Assembly: GCA_050012855.1 (NCBI GenBank)
Contig: JBEKGJ010000028.1
Coordinates: 1-64,000 of the forward strand
DNA length: 64,000 nucleotides
Origin: JAJXZJ01 sp050012855
GTDB taxonomy: Bacteria; Verrucomicrobiota; Verrucomicrobiia; Limisphaerales; J093
Direction of reading: 5' to 3'
Positions 1-9,324 of the stretch are shown piece after piece. The notes beneath the pieces are model-generated. The model did no database searches, was not told the DNA's origin, and saw only the letters and a program-made list of their open reading frames with translations. Numbering within the stretch: position 1 is the stretch's first letter; each line of letters opens with the position of its first letter. The position numbers and the translations under genes were made by a program.

Positions 1-2
1 GG

Positions 3-3000
3 GACGAGGCGTTTTATAACTGCTCCAGCCTAACTGCGATCATGGTGGATACAAACAATCCCGCCTATAGCAGTGTGGCTGGAGTCTTGTTCGACAAGAA
101 CCAGACGGCGCTCATCCAATGTCCAGGCGGTAAAGTCGGCGGCTACACGATTCCCGCCAGTGTCACCAGCATCGGGGACGAGGCGTTCGGATGCTGCTTC
201 AGCCTGACCAACGTCACGTTTGACAACGGTGTCGCCAGTATCGGGGACTGGGCGTTCTATGCCTGCACCAGCCTGACCAGCGTCACGATCCCCGCCAGCG
301 TCACCAGCATCGGGGACTATGCGTTCTCTATCTGCGGCAGCCTGACAGGAGTCTATTTTCAGGGTAACGCCCCCAGCCTTGGTGGTTCGAATGTATTTCT
401 CGGTGACGACAATGCAACCGTCTATTACTTGCAGGGAACCACGGGCTGGACTTCGCCATTTGGGGGTCTTCCAGCCACCCTATGGCAACAGGTTCTTGTG
501 ACCGTCACCGCCAATCCAACGCAAGGTGGCACGGTGACGGGCAGCGGGACATATTGGGGGGGCGCGAACGTGCAACTTGCGGCGGTGGCCGCCAACGGTT
601 GGTGGTTCCTCGGCTGGAGCGATGGCGCGACGAATAATCCTTACAGCATTACGGTGCCGGCGACAAACACCGCCTATGATGCTTACTTCACCGATACCCC
701 ACCGCAATTCAGCTACACGACCACTAACGGCGCGATCACCGTCACGGGCTACACCGGTGCCGGCGGAGCGGTGGCCATCCCCGACACAATCGCTGGCCTG
801 CCGGTCACCGGCATCGGTCGCGGGGCTTTTCAATCCTGCGCCAACGTGACCAGCGTCACGATCGGCACCAACGTCACCAGCATCGGGTTCGCGGCCTTCC
901 TTGCCTGCCCCAGCCTGACCGACGTCATGATCCCCGACGGCGTCACCAGCATCGGGATGTGGGCGTTCAATAACTGCTACAGCCTGACCAACGTCACGAT
1001 CCCCAACAGCGTCACCAGCATCGGGTACGAGGCGTTCCCTGGCTGCTCCAGCCTGACTGCGATCATGGTGGATGCAAACAATCCCGCCTATCGCAGTGTG
1101 GCCGGGGTCTTGTTCGATAAGACCCAGACCACGCTTATCCAATGTCCCGGGGGCAAAGCCGGCAGCTACACGATCCCCAATAGCGTCACCAACATCGGGG
1201 ACGAGGCGTTCATCGGCTGCATCAGCTTGACCTGCGTCACGATCCCCAACAGCGTCACCAGTCTCGGAAGCGGTGCGTTCCTTTCCTGCTCCAGCCTGAC
1301 CAGCGTGACGACCCCCAACAGCGTCACCAGCATCGGGAGTTATGCCTTTTCTTACTGCGCCAGCCTGACCAACGTCACGATAGGCAACGGTGTCACCAGC
1401 ATCGGGGACTATGCGTTCTGTAGCTGCAGCAGCCTGACCAGCGTGACGATCCCCAACAGCGTCGCCAGCATCGGGGACTGGGCGTTCTGTTACTGCACCA
1501 GCCTGACAGGAGTCTGTTTTCAGGGTAACGCCCCCAGCCTTAGTGGTTCGAATGTGTTTTCCGGTGACGGCAATGCGACGGTCTATTACTTGCCGGGGAC
1601 AACGGGCTGGGGCGCGACGACGTATGGGAGTCGTCCGGCGGTGCTGTGGAACGTCGTTGTGCTGAACCCAGGCAGTCTAAACCAGGTTTACGATGGCTCG
1701 CCCAAGATCGTCACTGCCACTACAACGCCCGGCGGGCTGGCGGTCGCGGTGAGCTATGATGGCAGTGCGACCGCGCCGACAGCGGTCGGGAGCTACCGGG
1801 TCACGGCGACCGTCAACGATCCCAGTTACACGGGCTCGGCTTCCGGGACGCTGACGGTGACGACGGCGGCGCTCACCATCACGGCCAACAACCGGAGCAA
1901 GACCTACGGAGAATCGTTGACCATCACCGGAACGGAATTCATGGCGAGTGGCTTGGCTGGCAATGACGCGGTGGCGAGCGTGGCGCTGACCAGTGCGGGA
2001 GCGAGGGCAACGGCCACCGTAGCCGGTTCGCCTTACAGTATTGTGCCCAGCAGTGCGACCGGCCCAGGGCTTGGCAACTACACGATCAGCTACCAACCGG
2101 GAGCGCTGGCGGTGAATCCGGCCTCGCTCACGATCACAGCCAACAGCCGGAGCAAGACCTACGGACAGGCCGTGACCTTTGCCGGAACGGAATTCACGGC
2201 GAGCGGCCTGGTTGGCAGTGACGCGGTGACGAGCGTGGCGCTGACCAGTGCGGGAGCGAGGGCAACGGCCACCGTCGCCGGTTCGCCTTACAGTATTGTG
2301 CCCAGCAGTGCGACCGGTCCAGGGCTTGGCAACTACGCGATCAGCTACCAACCGGGAGCGCTGGCGGTGAATCCGGCCTCGCTCACGATCACAGCCAACA
2401 GCCGGAGCAAGATCTACGGACAGGCGGTGAGTTTTGCCGGGACCGAATATACGCCGGCCGGCTTGGTGAACGGGGACACGGTATCGAGCGTGACGCTGAG
2501 CAGTGCGGGAGCGGCGACCTCGGCCACTGTGGCTGGCTCGCCTTACAGCATCGCGCCCAGCAGCGCGGTTGGCCCAGGGCTTGGCAACTACGCGATCAGC
2601 TACCAGCCGGGAGTGCTGACGGTGACGCCGGCGGCGCTCACCATCACGGCCAACAACCGGAGCAAGACCTACGGACAGGCAGTGACGTTTGCCGGGACCG
2701 AGTTCACGCTTACAGGATTGCAGAACTCCGATACGGTGGGGACGGTGACCTTAACTAGCAGCGGCGCCGCAGCGGCGGCGGAAGTGGCGGGTTCGCCCTA
2801 CAGCATCGTGCCCAGTGCAGCCAGCGGCGGCACGGGTTTAGGCAACTACACGATCAGCTATCAGCCGGGCACGCTGGCGGTGACGCCGGCGGCGCTCATG
2901 ATCACGGCCAATGACCGGAGCAAAATCTACGGCCAATCGGTGACCTTTGCCGGCACGGAATTCACGGCCAGCGGCCTCATGGGCAGTGACACGGTGGCGA

Positions 3001-5435
3001 GCGTGGCACTCACCAGCGCGGGTGCGGCGGCAACCGCCACCGTAGCGGGTTCGCCTTACAGCATCGCGCCCAGCAGCGCGGTCGGCCCAGGGCTTGGCAA
3101 CTACGCGATCAGCTACCAGCCGGGAGCGCTGGCGGTAATTCCCGCCGCGCTGACGGTGAGCGCAGACGACAAGAACCGTGCTTACGGCACGACCAATCCC
3201 ATGTTCACAGCGACCTACAACGGCTTTGTGGACGGGGAGAACACCAACGTTTTAGCTGGCAGCCCGGCATGGAGCACCGTGGCAGACACGAACAGCCCAG
3301 TGGGCAGCTATCCGATTGAGATCACTCAAGGGACGCTGACCAACGCGAATTATGGCTTCAACTTCACCAACGGCTCCCTGACTATTACGCCCTATGCCTT
3401 GACGGTGACCGCGGACAGCACGAACCGGCTGTATGGGGCGGCCAATCCGGCCTTGACCGGCACGGTGGGCGGGACGCAGAACGGGGACAACATCACCGCG
3501 ACCTTCACCACGCCGGCGGGCGTCACAAGCGCGGTGGGCCAGTATGTGATCACGCCCGTGCTCAGCGATCCGGATGGCAGGCTCGGCAACTACAGCGTGA
3601 CAACGAACAACGGCGTGCTGACGGTGGGGCCGGTGGAGCTGACGGTGACAGGGATCACGGCCGCCAACAAGGTGTATGACGGGACGACGGCGGCCGCAGT
3701 GACCGGGATGCCAGTAGCGACGGGAGTGATCGGTGGCGATGTCGTCTCTGTCAACGGCACCGCCACGGGCGGTTTTGCCGACAAGAATGTGGGCACCGGC
3801 AAGGGCGTGGCCGTCAGCGGGCTTGCGCTCGCGGGAACCGACGCCGGGAACTACACCCTCATTCCGCCGACACTCACAGCCAACATCACGCCGGCGGGCC
3901 TGACGATCACCGGTCTGGCGGCCAACAATAAGGTTTACGACGCGAGCACGGCGGCCACTCTCACCGGGACGCCAGTGCCAGCAGGAGTGATTGGAACCGA
4001 TGCCGCGTCTCTCGGCGGCACACCAGTGGGAGTTTTTGGCGACAAGACCGTCGGCAATAACAAGCCTGTGACGGTCAGCGGTCTATCCCTGGGCGGCACG
4101 GATGCCGGGAATTACACGTTGAGTGTGCCGTCCCTTAGTGCCAACATCACGCCAGCGGGACTGACCATCAGTGGCCTGGCAGCCAGCAACAAGGTTTACG
4201 ATGGAACAACGGCGGCCATGCTCACCGGACCCCCAGCATTGTCGGGCGTCATTGGCAGCGATGCCGTGTCTGTCAGCGGGACAGCGGTGGGCGCCTTTGC
4301 CAGCAAGACCGTGGGCACGAGCAAAAGCATCGCGGTCAGCGGCCTTGCGCTCGCCGCAACCGACGCCGGGAACTACACCCTGACTCAGCCAACGCTTACG
4401 GCCAACATCATGCCGAAGGGGCTGACCGTCACCGGCCTGACCGGGAACAGCAAGGTTTATGACGGAACCACGGCCGCCACGCTCACCGGAACGCCAGCAT
4501 TGAACGGAGTCGTCGTCGGCGACTCGGTTTCCCTCAGCGGCACGGCGACCGGCGCCTTTGCCAGCAAGAGCGTGGGCACGAGCAAAAGCATCGCGGTCAG
4601 CGGCCTTGCGCTCGCCGGAACCGACGCCGGGAACTACACCCTGACTCAGCCGGCGCTCACGGCCGACATTACGCCGAAGGGGCTTACCGTCATTGGCTTG
4701 TCGGCCTACAGCAAGGTTTATGACGGAACCACGGCAGCTACGCTCACCGGAACGCCAGCAGTGTCGGGGGTGATCGCTGGCGATGTAGTCTCCGTCAGTG
4801 GCACCGCTGCGGGAGTTTTCAACAACAAGAACGCGGGCACGGGCAAGACGGTGACAGTCAGCGGTTTCTCACTGACTGGCGCGGATGCTGGAAGTTACGC
4901 ACTGGGTGTGACGACGCTCACCGCCAACATCACGCCCGCCTCGCTGACCGTCACAGGGATCACTGCGGCCAACAAGGTGTATGACGGCACGACCACCGCG
5001 ACGCTCAACACGGCCAGTGCCGCGCCCAACGGCGTGCTGCCTGCCGACGCGGGCAACGTGACGCTGCTGACCACCGGAGCCACCGGCTCGTTTGCCGACA
5101 AGAGCGTGGGCGCGGGCAAGCTCGTGACGATCAGCGGCCTCACGTTGAGCGGCAGTGCGGCCGGCAACTATGCGCTAACCCAACCGACGACCACGGCCGA
5201 CATTATTGTGGGTCCGTTCACCGTTACCAATCCAACCTTGGTCGGCCAAGCCTTCAGCGTCTCCGTCCCGACAGTGCTCGGCGCAAATTATACCCTCGAA
5301 TACAAGAATGCGTTCACGGACACGGATTGGACTGACGTTCAAACGTTGCCCGGCACAGGCGGCACGATCACGCTCACCGACAGCGCCGCAACAAACTCGG
5401 CTCGGTTCTACCGGGTCCGCGTCGGCGTCGAATAG
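3..5435 (+). CDS. Giant secreted repeat protein (BspA-type LRR, InlB-like, MBG and YDG modules), 5' truncated by window
   Basis: The reading frame is open from the first bases of the window and already encodes a leucine-rich repeat (DEAFYNCSSLTAI), so the true start lies upstream. Modules in order: BspA-type LRRs with the pattern VTSIGxxAFxxCxSLTxV; an InlB/Listeria-Bacteroides-like repeat around 495-690 (GWWFLGWSDGATNNPYSITV); a second LRR block to about 1650; one MBG-like domain; five tandem MBG units (1872-3149); two further MBG domains (about 3150-3630); six YDG units (3639-5204); and a C-terminal beta domain ending RFYRVRVGVE. All modules are known from exported or surface proteins, so an adhesin or surface-layer role is inferred. 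No catalytic motif is visible. The C-terminal tail resembles that of two other secreted proteins here (44636-45622 and 57118-59688). Confidence is high for a surface protein and low for any specific function. Confidence 0.9.
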   Translation, partial: DEAFYNCSSLTAIMVDTNNPAYSSVAGVLFDKNQTALIQCPGGKVGGYTIPASVTSIGDEAFGCCFSLTNVTFDNGVASIGDWAFYACTSLTSVTIPASVTSIGDYAFSICGSLTGVYFQGNAPSLGGSNVFLGDDNATVYYLQGTTGWTSPFGGLPATLWQQVLVTVTANPTQGGTVTGSGTYWGGANVQLAAVAANGWWFLGWSDGATNNPYSITVPATNTAYDAYFTDTPPQFSYTTTNGAITVTGYTGAGGAVAIPDTIAGLPVTGIGRGAFQSCANVTSVTIGTNVTSIGFAAFLACPSLTDVMIPDGVTSIGMWAFNNCYSLTNVTIPNSVTSIGYEAFPGCSSLTAIMVDANNPAYRSVAGVLFDKTQTTLIQCPGGKAGSYTIPNSVTNIGDEAFIGCISLTCVTIPNSVTSLGSGAFLSCSSLTSVTTPNSVTSIGSYAFSYCASLTNVTIGNGVTSIGDYAFCSCSSLTSVTIPNSVASIGDWAFCYCTSLTGVCFQGNAPSLSGSNVFSGDGNATVYYLPGTTGWGATTYGSRPAVLWNVVVLNPGSLNQVYDGSPKIVTATTTPGGLAVAVSYDGSATAPTAVGSYRVTATVNDPSYTGSASGTLTVTTAALTITANNRSKTYGESLTITGTEFMASGLAGNDAVASVALTSAGARATATVAGSPYSIVPSSATGPGLGNYTISYQPGALAVNPASLTITANSRSKTYGQAVTFAGTEFTASGLVGSDAVTSVALTSAGARATATVAGSPYSIVPSSATGPGLGNYAISYQPGALAVNPASLTITANSRSKIYGQAVSFAGTEYTPAGLVNGDTVSSVTLSSAGAATSATVAGSPYSIAPSSAVGPGLGNYAISYQPGVLTVTPAALTITANNRSKTYGQAVTFAGTEFTLTGLQNSDTVGTVTLTSSGAAAAAEVAGSPYSIVPSAASGGTGLGNYTISYQPGTLAVTPAALMITANDRSKIYGQSVTFAGTEFTASGLMGSDTVASVALTSAGAAATATVAGSPYSIAPSSAVGPGLGNYAISYQPGALAVIPAALTVSADDKNRAYGTTNPMFTATYNGFVDGENTNVLAGSPAWSTVADTNSPVGSYPIEITQGTLTNANYGFNFTNGSLTITPYALTVTADSTNRLYGAANPALTGTVGGTQNGDNITATFTTPAGVTSAVGQYVITPVLSDPDGRLGNYSVTTNNGVLTVGPVELTVTGITAANKVYDGTTAAAVTGMPVATGVIGGDVVSVNGTATGGFADKNVGTGKGVAVSGLALAGTDAGNYTLIPPTLTANITPAGLTITGLAANNKVYDASTAATLTGTPVPAGVIGTDAASLGGTPVGVFGDKTVGNNKPVTVSGLSLGGTDAGNYTLSVPSLSANITPAGLTISGLAASNKVYDGTTAAMLTGPPALSGVIGSDAVSVSGTAVGAFASKTVGTSKSIAVSGLALAATDAGNYTLTQPTLTANIMPKGLTVTGLTGNSKVYDGTTAATLTGTPALNGVVVGDSVSLSGTATGAFASKSVGTSKSIAVSGLALAGTDAGNYTLTQPALTADITPKGLTVIGLSAYSKVYDGTTAATLTGTPAVSGVIAGDVVSVSGTAAGVFNNKNAGTGKTVTVSGFSLTGADAGSYALGVTTLTANITPASLTVTGITAANKVYDGTTTATLNTASAAPNGVLPADAGNVTLLTTGATGSFADKSVGAGKLVTISGLTLSGSAAGNYALTQPTTTADIIVGPFTVTNPTLVGQAFSVSVPTVLGANYTLEYKNAFTDTDWTDVQTLPGTGGTITLTDSAATNSARFYRVRVGVE
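1872..3149 (+). repeat. Five tandem in-frame MBG-type repeats, 255 bp unit
   Basis: Units begin at 1872, 2127, 2382, 2637 and 2895, giving periods of 255, 255, 255 and 258 bp. Each starts with LTITAN(N/S/D)RSK(T/I)YGQ and ends with GLGNY(T/A)ISYQPG. DNA identity between neighbours is very high (2127 and 2382 are almost identical in their second half), which indicates recent duplication or gene conversion. The single 3-bp difference keeps the frame. Confidence 0.9.
3639..5204 (+). repeat. Six tandem in-frame YDG-type repeats, exact 261 bp unit
   Basis: Units begin at 3639, 3900, 4161, 4422, 4683 and 4944, every step exactly 261 bp (87 codons). Each opens with LTVTGLxxxxKVYDGTT and closes with TDAGNYTLxxPxLxANI. 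The strict period with no net indel across six copies suggests selection for a fixed domain length plus homogenisation. Confidence 0.9.
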
Positions 5436-5968
5436 GGCGCAGCTTTGGCCAAGGCCCGAGCAGAGAGAATGCGGCTCACGGGGACGTTCGCCGATATGAG
5501 CAACGAGGTTCAAGGTTTCAGGTTTTAGGTTTCAGGCCAACAGAGACCTTGCGGCTCACCGGGAGGTTCGCCCTACCGAGGTTTGTCTTGGGTGGCGCTC
5601 CGGCGGAACCGTTCAGATGGTGGGTTTTACTGGGCCGCCGGACTGCGGACTCGAAACACGCCAATCGCTTTCACCACGGATGTGCGCGAATGGACACGGA
5701 TAAAACCAAGCCCCGGTAGGCCGACGCTCCGGCGGAGCCGGTGGGTCGCGGATCGCGGGGCGGCGACCGTAACCTTCTGGCTGCGGCCAGCGGCGGCACT
5801 CCACCACTGCCCGCCCAGCGGTCGGGCAGCCACCCCGGAACGAGGGTTGCGTTTTCGGCGCGGCGGCGTAGGATTGTGGCATGGTTCCCGCCGGCTCCCG
5901 GACGTTTGCGCCGACCACCCGGCGGTACACCAATCAACGCCCGCCTGGGCGTGAATGAGAGGCGCGTT
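5436..5968. other. Non-coding gap with degenerate repeats
   Basis: No credible gene. It holds two copies of a short REP-like motif (near 5471-5495 and 5550-5577), an AT-richer run of GGTTTCAGG-type direct repeats at 5506-5537 that resembles one arm of the palindrome inside ubiD, and a long hairpin at 5740-5834 described separately. Confidence 0.6.
5740..5834. repeat. Palindromic intergenic element, family 1, copy A
   Basis: The left arm 5740-5767 begins GGTGGGTCGCGGATCGC. The right arm 5805-5834 contains CGCCCAGCGGTCGGGCAGCC, which is the approximate reverse complement of the left arm. Copies of the same design lie at 32950-33030 and 39151-39282, all in non-coding DNA. Confidence 0.7.
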
Positions 5969-6778
5969 ATGCAGATGAGAACGGCATCCGTTTTGGTCGC
6001 CGCCGCCCTGAGCGGCATTGCGGCGGCCTGTGTGTGCGTCACCATCCTGCTGGGCTGGGAGAACTGGACGCTCCAGAACCGGCTGGCCGACCTCCAGGCG
6101 AACTGGGCCCAAACCGTGTCCGCCGCCGCGGAACTGCGCGAGCAACGCACGGCCGCACAGGCCGACCTCGCCGCCCAGCAACAGCGCCTCGAAACGCTCC
6201 AGTCGGAATTGGAAACCGCCCGCGCCCTCGCCCGCCAGTCGGCGGTCACCGACCGCAAACGTGCCCAGCGCGTCCGGATCTTCGACCCCAATGGCTGGGT
6301 CGGCTTCGGGTGGCTGCTGGCCGGCCCGACCAACATGGTTGCGGGCGGTGACGCCGAGGTCCTGTCCAGTGTGATGCTCGACCATCCGCTGCCGGCCGGC
6401 ACCGTGGTTCAACCGGTCCTCGACGGTGGGACCGCCCCCGCCATCGCGATCGGTTCCGCTTCTGCCTGGCAGCAAAATCCCTACGGCTGGCCGGCCGGCT
6501 GGTTCGATTATGGCCGCGATGGGAGAAACGACCGCTACGGCCGCCGGCGGGACGCTGAGCCGGCGCCAACCACTCCGATCGTCACGCCGGCGCCGGCAAC
6601 GTCCGCCGCGTCGCGCCTTCTCGGCAAGGGTGGCTTCCTGTCGCAGGGTCTGCGCATCCCCCCGATGCTGAATCGCCCGGCGCCCGCCCCCATCCAGCCG
6701 CTCATGATCAACGCGCCTGGCCAGCGCGGCCTGCCGGCGGCAACCGCGCCCGCGAACCCGCTGCAGCCGTCACTTTGA
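5969..6778 (+). CDS. Membrane-anchored coiled-coil protein of unknown function
   Basis: The open frame extends further upstream, but the first part would be translated from a palindromic repeat. ATG 5969 is preferred because a GAGAGG sequence precedes it and the product then starts with a hydrophobic segment (residues about 6-29). The 269-residue protein has this N-terminal anchor or signal, then a heptad-rich coiled coil (about 33-85, LADLQANWAQTVSAAAELRE), a globular stretch containing DPNGWVGFGWLLAGPTN, and a Pro/Ala-rich C-terminus. I do not recognise a family. Its end overlaps the end of the convergent nfnB gene by 9 bp, so the two transcripts meet tail to tail. Confidence 0.75.
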   Translation: MQMRTASVLVAAALSGIAAACVCVTILLGWENWTLQNRLADLQANWAQTVSAAAELREQRTAAQADLAAQQQRLETLQSELETARALARQSAVTDRKRAQRVRIFDPNGWVGFGWLLAGPTNMVAGGDAEVLSSVMLDHPLPAGTVVQPVLDGGTAPAIAIGSASAWQQNPYGWPAGWFDYGRDGRNDRYGRRRDAEPAPTTPIVTPAPATSAASRLLGKGGFLSQGLRIPPMLNRPAPAPIQPLMINAPGQRGLPAATAPANPLQPSL

Positions 6779-8197
6779 CGCGGTCGCAACGTCCGCGGTC
6801 AGGTATTCATGGACGGCCCGGGCGGTGCGTTTGCCATCGCCCATCGCCAGGATCACCGTGGCCGCCCCGCGGACGATGTCACCCCCGGCGAACACCCCGG
6901 GCACGCTGGTCATGCCCCGCTCGTCCACCACGATGTTCCCGTGCCGGTTGAGCTTGAGCTCGGGACACGTCGCCGTCAGCAGCGGGTTGGCCCGGGTGCC
7001 AATCGCCACGATCACCTGGTCGCATTCGATCACAAATTCCGAACCCGGCACGGGGATCGGCCGGCGCCGGCCCGCATGTGGCTCGCCGAGCGTCATGCGA
7101 ATGCACTTCAGACCGGTAACCCATTTCTGGTCGTTGCCCAGGACCTCGACCGGGGCGGTTAACAGTTCAAACTCGATGCCCTCGCTCTCGGCGTGATGCA
7201 CCTCCTCGCGCCGGGCCGGCAACTCCCCCCGGCCGCGCCGGTACACGATGAACGCGCGTTCGGCGCCCAGGCGCTTCGCCGTGCGCACCGCGTCAACGGC
7301 CACGTTGCCGCCCCCCACCACCGCGACCCGCCGGCCCACCAGCACCGGCGTGTCCGCCCGGGGAAACTCGTAGGCCGCCATCAAGTTCACCCGCGTCAGG
7401 TACTCGTTGGAGGAATAAACGCCTTTGAGATTCTCACCGGGCACGTTCATGAACACCGGCAGGCCGGCGCCGTTCGCGATGAACACCGCATCGAAGTTCG
7501 CCCGCAGTTCCGGCAGCGTGTAGGTGCGGCCGATGATCACGTTACACTCGATCTTCACCCCCGCCTGCTCCAACCGGCGGACCTCCTGCGCCACGATCTG
7601 CTTCGGCAGCCGAAACTCGGGAATCCCATAGACCAGCACGCCACCGGGCTTGTGCAGGGCTTCATAGACGGTCACGGCATGGCCGAGCCGCGCCAGGTCG
7701 CCCGCCACCGTCAGCCCGGCGGGACCGGAGCCGACGATGGCGACCTTCTTGCCTGTCGGCACCGGCGGTGTCTCGCGCAGCTCGTTCGCGTGCCCCCGCG
7801 CCCAGTCCGCCACAAACCGTTCCAGGTAGCCGACGGCGACCGGCAGCCCCTTGGCGCCGCGCACACACTCGGCCTCGCACTGCGTCTCCTGCGGGCAGAC
7901 GCGACCGGTGATAGCCGGGAGGGTGTTGTCACCGAGCAGGCTGCGCGCGGCGCCGGGCAGGTCGTTGGCCGCGACGAGGTCAATGAACCGCGGGATGTTC
8001 ACGGCCACCGGGCAACCCTTGATGCAGTGCGGGTCCTTGCAGCGCAGACACCGCTCCGCTTCGAGCAGCGCAAGCTGTTCGGTGAAACCCAGGTTGACCT
8101 CGCCGAAATTGCGATTCCGCGCGTCGGGGGCCTGCTCGGGCATGGCCTGCCGCGTGATCTGCAAACGCTCCTTGGTACTGATCCGGGGACTGCTCAT
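6770..8197 (-). CDS. nfnB: NfnB/GltD-like NADPH-dependent flavoprotein (NfnAB large subunit)
   Basis: This 475-residue protein belongs to the GltD/NfnB family. An N-terminal cysteine cluster (CLRCKDPHCIKGCP) and a second one (CPQETQCEAECVRG) bind [4Fe-4S] clusters. They are followed by an FAD Rossmann motif (VAIVGSGPAGLTVAGDLA), an NADPH Rossmann motif (RVAVVGGGNVAVDAVRTAKR) and a C-terminal FAD motif ending in VFAGGDIVRGAATVILAMG. Family members act either as the small subunit of NADPH-glutamate synthase or as the NADPH subunit of the electron-bifurcating ferredoxin:NADP transhydrogenase. The gene lies 21 bp downstream of a ferredoxin-NADP-reductase-like gene, and no glutamate synthase large subunit is nearby, which favours NfnAB. 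In vivo activity is inference. Confidence 0.85.
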   Translation of the reverse strand: MSSPRISTKERLQITRQAMPEQAPDARNRNFGEVNLGFTEQLALLEAERCLRCKDPHCIKGCPVAVNIPRFIDLVAANDLPGAARSLLGDNTLPAITGRVCPQETQCEAECVRGAKGLPVAVGYLERFVADWARGHANELRETPPVPTGKKVAIVGSGPAGLTVAGDLARLGHAVTVYEALHKPGGVLVYGIPEFRLPKQIVAQEVRRLEQAGVKIECNVIIGRTYTLPELRANFDAVFIANGAGLPVFMNVPGENLKGVYSSNEYLTRVNLMAAYEFPRADTPVLVGRRVAVVGGGNVAVDAVRTAKRLGAERAFIVYRRGRGELPARREEVHHAESEGIEFELLTAPVEVLGNDQKWVTGLKCIRMTLGEPHAGRRRPIPVPGSEFVIECDQVIVAIGTRANPLLTATCPELKLNRHGNIVVDERGMTSVPGVFAGGDIVRGAATVILAMGDGKRTARAVHEYLTADVATASK

Positions 8198-8218
8198 GAA
8201 AATGGACGGCGCGCTGGC

Positions 8219-9058
8219 TCAGTGTCGGCCGATCCGACACGCCTCTTCCGCGCACGCGTTGGCGCGCTGCTCCTGCTCGCGGTACGCCGAAAGCCGGTCG
8301 GCCAGCAGCGCAAAATCCACCAGGTGTCCGTCGAATTCCGGCCCGTCCACACAGGCGAACCGCGTCTTTCCTCCCACGTCCACCCGGCACCCGCCGCACA
8401 TCCCGGTGCCGTCCACCATCACCGGGTTCAGTGACACGATCGTGTGCACACGCAACGGCCGCGTCAACTCAGCCACCGCCCGCATCATTGGCACCGGTCC
8501 CACCGCGTACACCACGTCCACCCCGCCGGCCGCCAGGACCTCCCGCGCCCCGTCCGTCACGAATCCGCGCCGCCCGTGGCTCCCGTCGTCCGTGCAGACC
8601 ACCACCTCGCCCAGCCGCCCCAGTTCCTCCTCGAAGATCACCCATTCCTTGGCCCGGCCGCCGATGACGCTCGTCACCCGCACGCCCAGCCGGTGCAGCC
8701 CCTGCGCAATCGGATGCACCACTGCCGTCCCCACGCCGCCGCCGATGCACAGCGCGTGCCCCGACGCCACCAGCTCGGTCGGCTGGCCCAGCGGCCCGGC
8801 CACGTCCTGGATGGCCTCGCCCACTTCCAGCGCCACCAGCTCCCGCGTGCTCTTGCCGACCGCCTGGATCACCAGGGCGATCGTGCCCGCCCCGGGATCG
8901 GCGTCCGCCACCGTCAGCGGAATCCGCTCCGCCCGCGACGCGCGGTGGACGATGACGAACTGACCGGGCTGGCGGATCTGGGCGATACGCGGCGCGAGCA
9001 CGTCCAGCCGCGTCACGTTCGGACTCAGCCGTCGTTTCGACAAAATCGTATGCATCAT
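8219..9058 (-). CDS. nfnA: NfnA-like ferredoxin-NADP reductase subunit (sulfide dehydrogenase/DHOD electron-transfer type)
   Basis: The protein has about 279 residues. An N-terminal FAD-binding barrel (LAPRIAQIRQPGQFVIVH) is followed by an NAD-binding domain with CIGGGVGTAVVHPIAQGLHR and a C-terminal [2Fe-2S] cysteine cluster (GTGMCGGCRVDVGGKTRFAC). This is the architecture of NfnA, SudB and PyrK-type proteins. The frame can start at TTG 9067 or at ATG 9058 or 9055. An ATG is chosen, with GACAGG just ahead. It precedes nfnB by 21 bp and is presumably cotranscribed with it, as in NfnAB systems that couple NADH, NADPH and ferredoxin pools. Confidence 0.8.
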   Translation of the reverse strand: MMHTILSKRRLSPNVTRLDVLAPRIAQIRQPGQFVIVHRASRAERIPLTVADADPGAGTIALVIQAVGKSTRELVALEVGEAIQDVAGPLGQPTELVASGHALCIGGGVGTAVVHPIAQGLHRLGVRVTSVIGGRAKEWVIFEEELGRLGEVVVCTDDGSHGRRGFVTDGAREVLAAGGVDVVYAVGPVPMMRAVAELTRPLRVHTIVSLNPVMVDGTGMCGGCRVDVGGKTRFACVDGPEFDGHLVDFALLADRLSAYREQEQRANACAEEACRIGRH

Positions 9059-9145
9059 GCCTGTCAACTAATGACCATCATCGCCCAACCTGTTGCCCGC
9101 TGGCAAGCGGCTTTGCGCGGCGGCCGGGTCCGGCTCTGACACCCC

Positions 9146-9227
9146 GGTGGGGCGAGCGTCCGCGCGAGCCGAGACACGAATTCCAACCCTCACCAATTCG
9201 ACACTCGCAACTCGGAACTCGCAATTC
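9146..9227. repeat. Intergenic direct repeat, family 2, copy 1
   Basis: The segment begins GGTGGGGCGAGCGTCCGCGC and ends GCAATTC. A clearly related copy is at 12999-13076 in the same orientation, matching over most of its length. Both lie upstream of a plus-strand gene (manC and ubiD). Nothing else is seen in the gap 9059-9324. Confidence 0.75.
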
Positions 9228-9324
9228 TCCACCAGCGCACTGCCCACGCGGCGGTCGTCGCCCGCAAGGAGCGGCGACATTACCGCCTTGAGCCGGCCGC
9301 AGGCAACTGGCATCCTGCACTCCC

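Noticed and set aside
1872..5204. Regular repeats that could suggest a CRISPR array
   Set aside because: The units are 255 and 261 bp, have no spacers, and keep one continuous reading frame of known protein domains.
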